Positions 33,717-53,156 are shown, counted from the stretch's first letter. The stretch is 64,000 bases of DNA from Reticulitermes speratus (GCA_021186555.1 JAJKFL010000042.1:42569980-42633979), one strand, 5' to 3'. Notes: a model not told the origin generated them from the sequence alone. Program-made: numbers and translations.

Positions 33717-35265
33717 CAGTGAAACTCTCTTAAGATGTTTTTGAAAATTCCATGAAAATCTGACTTCTTAAGTGGGAAATGTCTTAAAAGGTTAGGACTG
33801 AAAAGTTTTTTTTTTTTTTTTTTTGTGAACTTATTACATATGTATGCTGAATTTGTATAATTTGCAGCTGTCTTAACATATTCTCACCTGTATCTGACCA
33901 TCTAACCATTTCGTCTGTAACCTTTCATTCACAGTTTTATTTACATCTTTAACTACACTGTCACTGACTTTTCATTCCAGTGTTTTACTTTTCCTTGAAA
34001 TATTTGTCAAGGGTGGGTTGTCTTGTGCCTTTTTTTCAAAAACAGTTGCAGTATACATCATCAGATTCCATAGGCTTTGAACCACGTGCTCTGGGACATT
34101 GTGACGATTAGGGGTCATCAGTAGGTCCATTCACTTTCACTAACTCTGCAGTGTCTTGAATTTATTTTCTGGAATTGCTGATGTAACTTACCTGCATACA
34201 GCACCACAAATTTTTCACAAACACGTTACACCACGACGCATTTATATTACCGCCAATAAATTACGTTTAAACAAACTATCGGGTACGAGCACCCACGCAT
34301 CTGGCGTCAGACTGCTGGTCCCCGCCAGCGGAGTGACATCCTCCTCCACATGACTTTCGCGCGTCACGGTTGAACTCGGTGCCAGCAAGGTGGAATCGTG
34401 GGTGCTGTCGGCTAGGGCGCATGAACTTATTCAAATTATATTAGTGCCTGGTGGGTCGGATAGCGTAGTCGAAGCGATCGCTACGGTCCGGGGATCGAAT
34501 CCCGGTGGGGGCGAGATTTTCCGCACCCGTCCAGACCGGCACTGGGGCCGACCCAGCCTCATAAACAATTGGTACCAGGTCTCTACCGGGGTAAAGCGGC
34601 CGGGGCGTGCAGTTGACCACCCACTCACACCTAATGCCAGGGTTAAAGAAAGAGTAGAGCTATACCTATACTCCCCCTCTGAGCCTTCATGACCCGTTCT
34701 AGGGAGAAATTTGCCTTTTTATTGGTGCCTGAGTTCCCTGCTAGTGCCCGGACAGTTCCAGCTGCAATTCAGCGTTGCCAAATGCAGGCTCATGTAGGTC
34801 ACGGAATAGCTAGGATAGGCTTCCGGCCCCCTAGTACAATCTTTCGGTCATCGTGTTGGAAGAGCTACAGAGACCGAGTGTGGGGACTGACTGATTGCAG
34901 TCCTGCATCGCGGGAGAAATAAACATGAGGTTGCGTCAGTCTGCTGTATGAAACTTGCGGAAATGACCTTGGAGATTAACCTGTATGAACTAACCGCGCC
35001 ATTTGAACACTGTATTTTGGAAACAGAACGAACGGAAACTCGGGGAAATTTTTTAAGATTTTGATACACAAAATTTATTAAACGGATAAAGAAATTGTTT
35101 CGTCGTCAAATTTTGTTACTTCTTAGGCGGGAAATTTTCTTATGCGTGTCGTATTAAAAGTGAAACGTGTAATGTTAATCAAATGACAGAATTTTGGTGC
35201 TTTTTTTATCCTGACGTTAGGCGGGAAAACGTCTTAACTGGGGTCGTCTTAAACGAGTTTCACTG
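33717..35265. mobile_element. pogo/Tigger-like element inserted in a LINE
   Basis: The left end cagtgaaactctcttaag and the right end, read inward, cagtgaaactcgtttaagac match. TA follows the right end (35266-35267); the left has TG. Subterminal 'gcgggaaa.. gtcttaa' motifs repeat. No transposase frame is seen. A SINE A sits inside. Confidence 0.65.
34451..34720 (+). repeat. SINE A, full length, nested
   Basis: A tRNA-like head with B box ggggatcgaatccc; the body matches 8090-8360. Flanks attagtgcctg (34440-34450) and attggtgcctg (34721-34731) differ by one base. Confidence 0.85.
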
Positions 35266-35267
35266 TA

Positions 35268-36065
35268 ATTCCTAAATTGAGTGCTGCATGTTAGCAGTTA
35301 GGAGGCTGTTACATATTTTAAACATACCTACTCTTGAGATGATCTACTTCACATATTTTCATTCTGTATTAAAATAATGAGTAATTTTTGGGGGAAATTC
35401 TACTGTTATGGATGGGGTATTTGTGTTACAAGAAAGGTTAGTTAGCATTATGGCTGGGTTAGAAGTTGATGTAGAAGCTTATTTAAGAAATTACATGTCT
35501 TACCTGTCCCATGTCAATACATATTTTCATTGAGGATGTGGAAAATATGGCAAATTTTCAGACTAAGTCATCAACGCATGGTGTGGGTACAAGAAACAAC
35601 ACTCAGCTACATAGGCATATTGCCAATCTCTCATGCTTTCAGAAAGGTATTTCCTGTGGTGGTATAAAGATTTTCAATACTCTGCCTTCCAGTATTTTAA
35701 ATCTGAGAAATGATAAATTACATTTCGAGGTTGCATTGCAAAGATACCTTATTGGTCATTATATTTACTTGCTTGCTGAATTTCTGACGCATAGGAAGGA
35801 CAGTTTTATGATTATGAATGATAACTTGTGACTTTTATTTTCTGGCTTGCGACTTGTTTTCAAGATGTTTGAAATTTAGTATGATTTTAGTGTGACTTTT
35901 TAAAATATGTGTTCTGTGTTTTGTTATATATATTTGATTTCGTGTGTGTTGTTATTTGATTTGCTTTGTTTGTGTATTGTACTAGTGTGACTTGTTTCAT
36001 ATCCAGCTGTTTTATTACACGTTTTTGGATCTAAGACATTTATGCATGTATGTGTGTATATACGT
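35268..36065 (+). pseudogene. LINE reverse transcriptase fragment, part 2, and 3' tail
   Basis: Shifting frames keep IMSNFWG, then the blocks ANLSCFQKG, GGIKIFNTLPSSILNLRNDK and FEVALQRYL, the same C-terminus as at 2695-2868. The element ends in a (TATG)n-like tail near 36036-36066. It picks up exactly where the fragment at 33486-33716 stops. Confidence 0.7.
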
Positions 36066-36117
36066 ATTCAGTATTTACCAGGGGCGGTTTTCCCGGGTAC
36101 CCGCTGGGAATAGGACT

Positions 36118-36134
36118 GGGGGGGGGGGGGGGGT
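36118..36134. repeat. Poly-G tract
   Basis: About 17 G in a row. Confidence 0.85.
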
Positions 36135-36959
36135 GAAGCTGGGCATTTTCGTACATCCAGTGCCGAGCTGTAGAAGCACTGGAGCGAAATGGGTGCATCA
36201 CCACATCCCTGCTTAGCGCGTCGGGGATAACGTTACCTTTACCTTATCGACTGCAGCTGGGTGCGATTTGGGTTACGCGATCTTTGTATGTCGCTGCGGG
36301 TTAGATGGCAAGAGAATGTCTTGGCGTGGGACGCAAAGTTGTTTATGTATGTCATGGCACATTCGTACACCGTTCTGATCTTGGCATGGATGATTGCTGC
36401 CGTCGGTCTGGGGAGCAGCCGCTGACCACAGATTACTACCTGCCGCAGCGACAATTTATTGCAGACTTGCAACATTAAGTTATATGAAAGAAATGAGACC
36501 TCATTTTACATAAAGGGTAAAAATTCATAAGGATACATGCTAAGGTTGCTCTATGTTCAGTAATTATGGTATATGATTTTACTTTTTAGAAGATTTTGTA
36601 GAGTTTTCTGGTTTTCAGTTATTCTTTCCTTGGGTGTAGGCCAGTTGAAGGTTTTAGTACTATAGTATAGAATATCTGTAGAGCAGGTATGTAGTTTATA
36701 GGTTAAAAGCTTATTTTAATGGTGAACCTGGAAATTTAAATAAAGTATATGAATCTGATGGTAAGTGGTAGAGAAACTGTATAAAAATAAGTGAAATATG
36801 AAGATTCTTACAGTGAAATAAATGTTAGTTGTGAATTGACTTTATTTTTAATTTCGTTTATCACAACAGGATGTATAAAATAAAGGTCTTAGCCTTTAAG
36901 GTAAGTTAAGACTGTATTATAGTGTTTATGACAAATTATTAATGCTGCTAAATCCAGCC

Positions 36960-37520
36960 CGTAACCGTACACTAGTATGTAACCCAATACGTGTCAAGCG
37001 GTCGTGCCAAACTAAACCCTTAACCCAGCAGCGGAACATAACAACCTCACAGGGTATATGGAACTATTAAAGTTGGTTAACACAGTATTAACGATTAGTA
37101 TCGTGGCTAGCATGTGGTGACCATATTAAAAACTTCGCGAAAATCAATTGCCGTACGTCCCTACTGTACAAGCAAATTAAGGCGCTATTTAACATCGCAC
37201 AGGACGATATCCCACGCACGCATCGCCACAGACGGAAGAGTTCGGAAACTCTGGGTAATAGATTGTAGCGCCACACACGAGACATTCAGGCAACAGTCGG
37301 AACTTCGGCAGCGCCACACTCGGTAAATAGTGGAAACCATATTGTCCCACAAGGTCGGTTTCATAAAATTTAAAGTATAGAGCGGTGTTTAAGGTGACAT
37401 GTAATGACGATGCAGCTACGTTTCGGTGTGTGTGAACTCTGCAGATCACCCCTATTTTCCTATCCAAGGACGACGATTATATCAACCGCAACGTCTCGAC
37501 ATTCATCGGTTTGTTACATT
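36960..37520 (+). promoter_or_regulatory. CpG-rich zone, possible promoter/first exon of the helicase gene
   Basis: CG dinucleotides are frequent (gtcaagcggtcgtgcc, cttcgcg, cccacgcacgcatcgcc, gtcggaacttcggcagcgcc), in contrast to the CpG-poor sequence after about 38 kb. It could hold the start of DDX28 transcription. No promoter motif was identified, and LINE sequence lies between it and the gene. Confidence 0.25.
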
Positions 37521-37528
37521 GATTTCAT

Positions 37529-37945
37529 TCATTCTATAGTCTGTCTTACGACAGGTCCGTAGCCTCTTCCAAAGCGAGTTCTCCACAGGGTGCGATCTTG
37601 TGCTTCCTCTTTCAATTTCCAGTATCTTTTCTTTTCCTTAAGGTCATCCAGTAGCTGCTTACGTCTTCTCCCTCGTCGTCCCGTCATTTCTATCCTTCCT
37701 TCTAACTTTCCTTCAATCACGTGTTTCAGAAGGCAGTTCCTACGCAAGATGTGACCAATCCAGTTAGCCTTTCTTCTTTTTATTGTATGTAGGATATTCC
37801 TCTCCTCCTTCACTCTGTGTAATACTTCTTCATTTCTCACACGATCGGTCCAACTGATCTTCTCCATTCTTCTCCAGCACCACATTTCAAAACATTGATT
37901 TGGGGCAACATAAATATCAAGGGAAAGCAGCAGAATATTTCCCAC
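37529..37945 (-). pseudogene. LINE reverse transcriptase C-terminus (second family)
   Basis: On the minus strand, an open frame with CFEMWCWRRMEKISWTDRVR, VLHRVKEERNIL, TIKRRKANWIGHILRRNCLL and GRRGRRRKQLLDDLKE ends in TLWRTRFGRGYGPVVRQT. This is the common C-terminal tail of an insect non-LTR element family. It is 5' truncated; upstream residues are unrelated. Confidence 0.75.
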
Positions 37946-38959
37946 ATTTCCATCATCTGTCGTTTAGTTCGCTCTCCAATACCATTCACCTGATTAACAG
38001 TGTTGGTAGGCAGAGATGGTAATCCAAGAAGGAAAGACGTAGAAGCACTGGTTTTACAGTGTTCACATAGAATTGCTTAGGGAGTTAACCTCATCGACAT
38101 TTCTGTACATGTTTTCATTTCCTTCATGCTTGCTGTGAGACCAAACAATTGACGTAGTAATTAATGAGGGTTTGTCCTTGAGTTCCAGATTGTTTGAAAT
38201 AGGGCAATGATATGAAAAATTATGGATAGACCCGACAGTTTCAACTTATATCATAGAAAATTATAAGTTAATTTTAAAAACAACAAGCCTAAATTTATTC
38301 ATAAATTTATGATGTGAGGTAAATTATAATGGCTTGCATTAGGCCTGCTGGCCCTAATTAAGTGCCAAATTCAGTGACAGATGATAGGAATCAATGTACA
38401 AGGACAGAATAGGTTTGGTAGACAGAAATTTTGTGAGGCCCATTAAGCATAATTGTAATTCAGTGTTAGTGACACAGTCAAAATTCATATCTGAAAGGGC
38501 AGCGGAAATACATTAGCTTGTTTTGTGTCTTCAGAAATAAACCCAAATTCAATGATGTACATCTGGCTTTTGCACATGTTAAACAAGCAGTTCTTAAAGT
38601 TTAGAAGAATTTTCCCTGGAGATGGAAGTAGCAGGATCCTCTGAAGTGTTATGTGTGAGGCATGATCAGTAAGCAAGATTCCATAGGTCATAAACATTAA
38701 ATGGGAAGTTGTTATAATGTTAATTTATTCCACTGAAGTATCATTCTTTCAATGTAATGCCTTAGCATATTGGTGTATTTTTCCCATCTTGCCACAGGTT
38801 TAAGTATTCGGTTGCAGTGGAATCATACACACTTGCCACATACATGATGCATGTGTGTTGGGTACATGAGTTGCATATGTTTCAATTCAATGTATCATAA
38901 TTCAGGATATGAGGGCACAACTTTTTGTCTGAAGCTTTGGTTTGTAGTTCAGCAGTGAC

Positions 38960-46283
<7,324 letters not shown>

Positions 46284-46326
46284 AATGTGCAACAATACAT
46301 TTGAAATATCTGTCATGTATTGTGAA

Positions 46327-46332
46327 ATTAAA
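46327..46332 (+). promoter_or_regulatory. Candidate poly-A signal of DDX28
   Basis: attaaa lies 44 bp past the stop codon; no better hexamer is closer. Confidence 0.45.
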
Positions 46333-46649
46333 CTATGCATTATGTACTGAATGTTTCATTCCCTTTTTTCAAACATGTTTACATAACAGATATGTTTGTG
46401 ATCTTTGCACAGGGTGATTAAAAGAGTGTAATGTTTGAGGTTCTTATGGCAGTAGTCGAAGATTTCTGTGTTCTGAGATGTGATGTCATGTCTGGTAGCA
46501 TGTAACCGATGCTTTAAAGGAACCTGTTTGCTCAAGCTTGAGGGTAGAAGGATGTGTAACACAAATCCATAACGGTATTGACATGTGCTTGGGGATATTT
46601 CATCACTTAAATTATTTGATTGATTTCAATGAAATTATGTCTATGTTAA

Positions 46650-46808
46650 CCCTTTCGCACTGAAATTAAATGCCTGGAGTACTCTGAAAGTGACGTGAAT
46701 TTAAATGGCTACCATTACTTTGCATGTTCTTGGCAATGTCTTTAGGCAACTTTGGCCTTTTAGCTATACACTTTGCGCAGACTGTGGTCAGCCTTCAGTG
46801 TGAAAGGG
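46650..46808. mobile_element. piggyBac-type MITE, 159 bp
   Basis: TTAA borders (46646-46649 and 46809-46812). Inverted ends ccctttcgcactgaa and, read inward from the right, ccctttcacactgaa. No coding sequence. Confidence 0.8.
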
Positions 46809-47299
46809 TTAAAGGTTACTGGTAAAATCCCAACTTTACAGAGAAATCTTGGTTCCTGATTCCTAGCCATCATCTTCTGATAGGTAGTAATGAAGATAAA
46901 ACGTACAGGACCCAAAATAGCAATTTACTTGTAGAGATTTGTTAATGGATACAAAACAGAATCCCTCTGTTTTTTCAGAGGTCTTCACATGCTTCTTATT
47001 TTGTTTGATATTTTTAGTTATGGCGTGGAATCCTGGTAATGTGTTCTTTCCCATTTTGTATCCTAAATTCTTATATTTCTGGAATTTGTGTTTTGTATTT
47101 CCTTTTAGAGTCCTAAAGGGTGCATCTTCTTGCAGCCCTTGTGTAGCATTTCTGCTGATGTCATCTGACTCCCATCAGTTTTTAAACGTTTGTTTTACAT
47201 TTATTTTGTTGTGAATATGTAACAAATGCTAATTAATTGTGATTACAATCTTGGTAGTTTGTGCTTGCTGCTGCCATCAGGACAAAAAAATGCACAGTA

Positions 47300-47974
47300 T
47301 GGCAGTTCCTCGGCTGAAGTTCACTATATTAATCACTATATGTCGCTGACTGACACATGTGTCAGAGACGATCTGCTGCTGCCATCTATAGACTAGCGTG
47401 AAGTATCATAAATTCTCACTATAGGGCGCTGAGATGCGTTTGGCAGAGCGAACCACGAGCGGGCGAACAGCATGGCAATGTGTTTTGGATTACAGTTTGT
47501 GCTGTATCTCAGTTATGTCACGTGACGAAAGCTTTGGTGTAGGTGGTAGGAGGACCGATAGTCAGTGTTTGTTGTTTTGTGCTGTAGTCTGCGTGCAACT
47601 CTTCATTTGAAATTTAGCACTGTAAGTTAATCCGTGTTGTTACTATTTCGTTTACTACTGCTTGTGTTTGGAGGTCATGTGGAGTGTCGCGAAATGTGAA
47701 TGAAGTGTTGCGTTAGGCTTGTTGCGAGTGTTATTGCGTGTTTTGTGCTGTTACTCTGTCGTGTTTCATGTGCAAAGAAGTAACTGTTGTGCTTAGTTAC
47801 AGGCAGATGAACGAATTGCGTCAAATGGTGAAGTCTGTATGACACAGTGACAAAAGTTATTTCAAAGTTCGGTCAGCAGACACGTTGATGAATTCAGTTA
47901 TTCTTCTGCAGCAAGGGCTGGTCAGGACGTAACACTGTTTTGTGTGCAACGTCAGCGACGGACATCACCACCAG
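47300..47974 (+). promoter_or_regulatory. CpG-rich zone, possible non-coding first exon
   Basis: CpG frequency rises abruptly here after the DDX28 body. A stretch ending ccagcagaaaat with a donor-like gtaagc at 47975 could be a 5' untranslated exon of a gene beyond the window, but no coding exon follows within it. Confidence 0.2.
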
Positions 47975-48029
47975 CAGAAAATGTAAGCATGTATTGTTAT
48001 AACTTGTAACTCCCATGCATTTAACGTAT

Positions 48030-48153
48030 AATACTCAACTAACAAATGCACTCTTATTTTTTTTTTTAGATATTATATATTACACTCTCTATATCTATTA
48101 TATCTAATATCTAAAAAAAAATAATAAGAGTGCGTTTCTTTTGGTTGAGTATT
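48030..48153. mobile_element. Fold-back element, imperfect arms
   Basis: aatactcaac...aaatgcactcttatt pairs with aataagagtgcg...gttgagtatt around an AT-rich centre. The gagtgc and ggttgagt boxes and the flanking acaatgcacggtatgaa assign it to the family. Confidence 0.65.
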
Positions 48154-48299
48154 GTGTGTTTGATTAGTGACAATGCACGGTATGAATAATATAAAATTTC
48201 CCATGCGTTCGTCTCGTACATGAAGTCCTGTGTTGTAAGTTTTACTGTCTAATGTGAGCATTAAGGTCCTTCGTTATCAAGATCATGTAGTCTTCTGAG

Positions 48300-48410
48300 A
48301 TGTGACATTATAAAGTGTTTTTAACCTTGAAGATGGAGGAGTACGTTCCTTTGAAACGTTGGTACCACCTACACGGCGTTACACCCAAGAAGATCGTAAT
48401 ATATGATGTG
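48300..48410. repeat. Dispersed repeat with GAAACGTTGGT block
   Basis: gaagatggaggagtacgttcctttgaaacgttggtaccacc and cacggcgttac match 60634-60710 and, reversed, 54670-54760. Confidence 0.45.
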
Positions 48411-48419
48411 TGGTATTAC

Positions 48420-49560
48420 GGGACTATTTTTTCGAAGTACATATTTCTTAGAAAATCAATTGAAATTAAATCAGTTTGTACATTAACTTTTATGTAAAGT
48501 ATATTAAATCATAATGGCATATATTTCAGGAATTGTTAAATCTTTCCGTATCGGAAATCTTATTGTAGAACATTTCATCGACATTTCGTGATTTTCCATG
48601 CTTCGTGAATCTCTGCCATCTCCTAAAATATCTGGTCGTCGTCAGCAAAAGAAAATTTCGGCCATGATAAAAAGCATTTCTTCCATCATTTCCACTAGAA
48701 CCATTTGCAACAGTTTCTTTGTGTTCTACTTATATGCCATGTGCTACCTTGAATATGTAGGCAGTAGGTTCTTTTTGAAATATTGGTAAATTTCTAAGAG
48801 ACAGCAAGACGTTAATTCCCACAAGATAATATTCATTTTAGAACTGGTAACAGAGGGGAGAAACGGAGCTAACGTATATAGGAAGTAGGTATTATTCAAA
48901 ACCCATGACCCAAGTTTTAGGTATCACAGTATGCTTCCAGATTCTTATAAAACACGCTTTTTAACTACCTTGAAAACGAAGGCAGAGGGAGAAGGGGTTA
49001 GAATCGTGTGCGGAAAATTAGGCCTTGAACAAGTTTATGATACGTTATACTTTATTGAATACTATAAATTTGGACGAAATCGGTCTTGAGATTGTCACTA
49101 GTGGACTTGATTTGATGTGACAATTCGTATTTTTTTTTAGGGTTGTTAACTTCACGGCGTGACGAAAATGAAGTACATGGCAAAATAAGGAGCTTATTTT
49201 ACTTAATTTTGTTACTGGAAGGTGACAGTACAGTCTATGGGCGTAGAGTATAAACGTACAACTGGATGGGTTTATACACAAGATCAGCGTCCGACCAAAA
49301 AATAGTGAATCGTGTATTGTGTGTTGCCAGCATACTGTTAAGAACAAATAACTTCCGTGACGGACACAAATAAGTTAAGTAGTTATTGACGATTTTAAGT
49401 CTTTTAAATACTATAATGATACCGCGCGTGCATCATGCATGTGGTATACTCGTACACAGCTGCAGTGCAGGTCACTGTTCTGGAATGTCCTGTTCTATTC
49501 TGTAGTTGTAAGAAGTTTGATTTGGTAATATTTTAGTGAATGACAGACGTAACAACATAA
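48420..49560. other. Intergenic, nothing recognised
   Basis: No gene or repeat limit supported. Confidence 0.35.
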
Positions 49561-49576
49561 GCATAAGCACAAATCA

Positions 49577-49608
49577 AAAGTTCGGTATATATATATATAC
49601 CGAACTTT
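49577..49608. repeat. Perfect 32-bp palindrome
   Basis: aaagttcggtatatat joined directly to its reverse complement, with no spacer. Confidence 0.9.
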
Positions 49609-49624
49609 ATGTAAGCCTTGTGTT

Positions 49625-49760
49625 CAGAGGATACGCTGAAGATGACGCATGGAAAAACGTCGAAACATATTCGTCGATATCCGCAACGTTGGTTGAGCAT
49701 ATAAAGGTTGTAATTGTGACAAACAAAGGCTAATTAAAAATGCCACACGGTATGAAAGTA
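49625..49760 (+). ncRNA. Degenerate hammerhead-like element copy
   Basis: CTGAAGA at 49635, helix II GACG/CGTC, GAAACATATTCGTC, and flanks ggata/tatcc that can pair as helix I. Downstream come aacgttggttgagcat and atgccacacggtatgaa, variants of the two family boxes. The positions next to the core do not pair, so activity is doubtful. Confidence 0.35.
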
Positions 49761-49799
49761 ATCAAGTTGCTTGATATTACCGCACGTAGTTCAGGGGTG

Positions 49800-50640
49800 G
49801 GCAAACTCCTATTGGAGAGCTACATATAATTTCGTGCAACGTAAGTTGAATTTAAATCATGACACGAAACCAAGACTGACTGACTGACCTACCGCTGGTC
49901 GTCAAGTATTGTTAAGTAAACGCTTGAAGAATGCGTTTTAAGTAGGATATCTGTACGTAGAGGTCTTATATTTCTGGGTGCGCATTTGAGCTACACAATG
50001 ACAGATTTTTATGCTATTGAGACGTTTTCACAGTGGTTGCACCGAAGCATTGATGAATTCCTACCACACTGCACGGCGTCACATGCTAGAAAACATGTTG
50101 TTATAGTAGATTTTTGTGTTTGCCCACGTGCACACCAGTATATGCTGGTATTTAACAATTTGTTCTTTTTGGTTTTTAATTATAAGAGTCTGATCGTAAT
50201 TTTATGGCACCACGCGAAGAAGTGATTTGAGTCGCTCCACCGTTCCTCGTCCACAGGTAACACTAGTGATGTCGGGATAATTGGTTACAAGAAGTTACAG
50301 AGCGCAGATCGTTCTGTTTTGCTCGTCATTAACCAAACATAAATCTTCTTCTTGAGAAATGCGCCAGTTAGCTTCGCCATGTATGTCTGGCGTTTGAATA
50401 TACGAAATCGAGACCGGATCTCAGTGAAATCTGATATGCAGTAGCTTTAATAAAATTGGTCGACGCATTGCGGTTTGGGTTAAAATAGGACGACTGTGTC
50501 GGACAGTTTCCTCGAAGGTCTTACTTGCGCGTCTGCACGCATTTCGATCGGATGTCACAAAATGTTTGTCAGAGAGAGATATATATTAAACATATTTTGT
50601 GCAATTTGCACTTTTTCGCCTTTTTCTAAATTAAAAAAAT
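49800..50640. other. Intergenic, nothing recognised
   Basis: CpG is moderate; no supported gene or repeat. Confidence 0.35.
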
Positions 50641-50664
50641 AGAGCTAACGAATGAGAATTATGT

Positions 50665-50735
50665 ATTGAGAACTGATTGTCTTCTCGACTTTGTCCATCG
50701 TCCGGACAAAGTCCAGAAGACAATTAATTCTCAAT
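50665..50735. repeat. Hairpin, about 32-bp arms
   Basis: attgagaa..gattgtcttct.gactttgtcc pairs with ggacaaagtc.agaagacaatt..ttctcaat around a short atcgtcc loop. Confidence 0.8.
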
Positions 50736-50829
50736 GTTATATACCATCGTCAGAACCTTTTAGAACTTATGAGAATTATTTAAGCTGTGCGTACATTTCC
50801 TGTTGTGTTTACACGTGTACTTGGCTTTC

Positions 50830-51010
50830 TGCTTCCCTAGTCCTTCTTTTTCTAAGGCGCTTCGGCCCGTTTTCGGGGCATGGCCTCCCCGTTTTTGGGG
50901 TTGCGAGACAGTTTTTTTTTTACGATGTGAGGATGTTGGTAGCTTGACGCCCATCCGCCAACCTGGAGGGCCAGGGTATCTGTCTTTGTCCGGCACCTCG
51001 CTCAAAACCT
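50830..51010 (-). other. Unassigned, GC-rich block with open minus frame
   Basis: On the minus strand from 51005 a frame begins MSEVPDKDRYPGPPGWRMGV and continues with Lys/Arg-rich sequence. It looks like the start of a mobile-element ORF, but I cannot assign a family. Small local hairpins (ccgttttcgggg, ccccgtttttgggg) are present. Confidence 0.25.
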
Positions 51011-51019
51011 GCCAGTTCC

Positions 51020-51680
51020 GTTTAGTGAAATGTAATTACCGCACTTTGCCGGAATCAATCAGTATAGGTGTGAAATGGCACGCATTTCATATTATCCTTC
51101 CCACGTTACATCCTACCACAGTAGCGGATCGTCTCACCGTGATAATCCGCGTGGGTCAGCGTGGTACTTGCGCAGTGTCCAGCGCAATTATTCATTCAGG
51201 TAGAAGGTCGAAAGCCGGAGTGTTTGTAGTGAAATTACGTCGTGTTCATGTATGTATTACAACTGCTGACTCGAATTGTGTTGCTCTGTCGCCCCGCGCC
51301 CCCACCAACTCGCAATAAAGTTATGCAAACCATGATATAAAGCAGCTGTTGTTATTTAAACTCATGAATGCGCCTCACTACTACACTTACCAGACAGAAA
51401 TATTAATCTTATTATTGCCTCACCACGTTTCGTATGGTATTGATCAAAGTCTAGCGATTACATGCGTTAAACGCGCACCATCACGAGATTTGAATGAAAT
51501 GTTTCATATCGATATCATGTTTTAGAAGTAATGTTTTGCCCATTTAGAGGTTACTTAACCAACTAACTAAGACCAGTGTAGAGCAACGTTTAATTGCACA
51601 GGGCCATTTAAAATTTTCCAAACCCCTCGCCGGCCGCAAGCCAGTTTTCTTAAGGAAATTTTGTTTGATATTAATCGATT
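51020..51680. other. Intergenic, nothing recognised
   Basis: The open plus frame that crosses to 51318 shows no domain pattern and is not annotated. Confidence 0.3.
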
Positions 51681-51682
51681 AA

Positions 51683-51962
51683 AGTTAAAGTTCACCCTAG
51701 AATAGGCCATGAAGGTTCCGACGGTTGTAGATATATAGCTATACTCTTTCTTTAACCTCAGCTTTAGATGGGGGTGGGTGGTCAACGCCATGCACCGGCC
51801 GCTTTACCCTCGGGAAAGAGACCCAGTACCGATTGTACAAGAGGCTGAATGGGCCCCAGGGCCGATCTGTGCGGGTGTGGAATATGTTTCCCCCACCGGG
51901 ATTAGATCCCCGGACCGTTTAACCCGTAGCGAGTCGCTATGCCGACTAAGCTTTCCTGGCCC
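51683..51962 (-). repeat. SINE A, minus orientation
   Basis: Starts with ttaaagttcaccctagaat and ends at the tRNA-like head (gagtcgctatgccgactaagc). The B box is partly decayed (gggattagatcccc). Confidence 0.8.
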
Positions 51963-52057
51963 GCGACTAAGGGAGTAAAATTACTGCTATTTAATTATTA
52001 GGGCACTGCCGCAATAAAAATTAATACAGTGATTAACTGTAATTTAATTTTTAGTGC

Positions 52058-52221
52058 TTTTTTTTTCTCATGGCTCGACAGCCCTAGTGGGCCTAGGCCT
52101 CCTCTGTGAATTTCCTCGATCACACTGACACACCACACTCGGTAGGACCCCTCTGGACGAGTGATGGGCCCGTTGCAGAGACCTCTACCTCCCAACATAC
52201 AACACTCATAACAGACAGAAT
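52058..52221 (-). repeat. SINE B, truncated
   Basis: Keeps the tail half (atggctcgacagccc to aacactcataacagaca) and lacks the tRNA-like head. Confidence 0.75.
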
Positions 52222-52400
52222 TGTTAGCACCTAACATTATTTGTTAAGACTGGAAGAACCTCACTGTTTCTTTGTCAGTGATGTTTTTTGTAAGAAATAA
52301 ACGGAATTACATCCTGTAAAGTTATGACTAAAATACACTGACTCTAATTATGATTAGAACATACACACTTGTAGAAATGGAAGACTAAGGGGGGTGGTGG

Positions 52401-52660
52401 GCCAATCCCAGTGGCCGCGCGATTTAAGGCGTGGGTCTATGGCCGCTCGTTTACTGGGTTGTGGGTTCGAATTTTGCCTAGGACATGGATGTCTGTCTCT
52501 GTGAGTGTTGTGTGTTGTCAGGTAGAGGTCTCTGCGACGGGCTGGTCCTCGTCCAGAGGAGTTCTACCTAGTGTGGTGTGTCTAAAAAGTGTGTGATCGT
52601 GAAGCCTCGAAAAATGAGGCGGCCAAGGCCCCCAAGGGGCTGTCGAGCCTTTGAAAATAC
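52401..52660 (+). repeat. SINE B, full length, plus orientation
   Basis: Head gccaatcccagtggccgcgc, B box gtgggttcgaattttgcc (decayed), and body to gggctgtcgagcc. Confidence 0.82.
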
Positions 52661-52929
52661 AAAAGGGGATGGTGGAGCTTACCACTCCGTATTTTTCTGA
52701 CTCCTTCCACTGTTAAATATTTGAAAGTTTCCAACATAGGATGTTCCAGTGCAGTATGCACGAAGCCTGTTACAGCATTATTGTTTACTAAATTTTAACT
52801 GTGCTTGCCAAGTTTACCAGATAACTCAGACATTTTCCATTCAATTCGATGTGGGAGCGGAAGTTGAGTGCGTTCGAAAACACTCGCGGGTTTCGCGGAC
52901 CTAAGTCCGGCAGGCGGCGGGTTGAAATT

Positions 52930-53156
52930 CACTGACTTTGACTACATGACGTCGAATGACATAAAGATTTGGTGTATGAAAGGGGAGTGGTCGTGGTAGA
53001 ATTTAAGTTGGTATCCCGGCATTTGCATGGAGGGACAGAGGAGAACCACGGAAAATTCCGGGGTAATTTTTCTACAGGTCGAGATTTGAACTGATCACCT
53101 TCGGAATGCAAGGCGAGGGTACTTAGTCGCTTAAGCAGGCGGACCGTAGGCTTAAA
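52930..53156 (-). repeat. SINE H, tRNA-related
   Basis: On the minus strand, a head with gcctgcttaagcgactaagt and a B-box-like ggtgatcagttcaaatctcg, then a body ending near cccctttcatac. A weaker relative lies at about 62295-62460. Confidence 0.55.

Noticed and set aside
37114-37326. Arg-rich frame as DDX28 mitochondrial presequence
   Set aside because: It begins with GTG, has no ATG, ends in a stop and has no donor that joins the 39053 exon in frame.
47300-47990. Coding gene start
   Set aside because: No frame longer than a few codons continues past the donor-like site; kept only as a weak promoter/first-exon guess.
50803-51318. 171-codon open frame
   Set aside because: No domain, mixed with repeat-like GC-rich sequence and a better-looking frame on the other strand.
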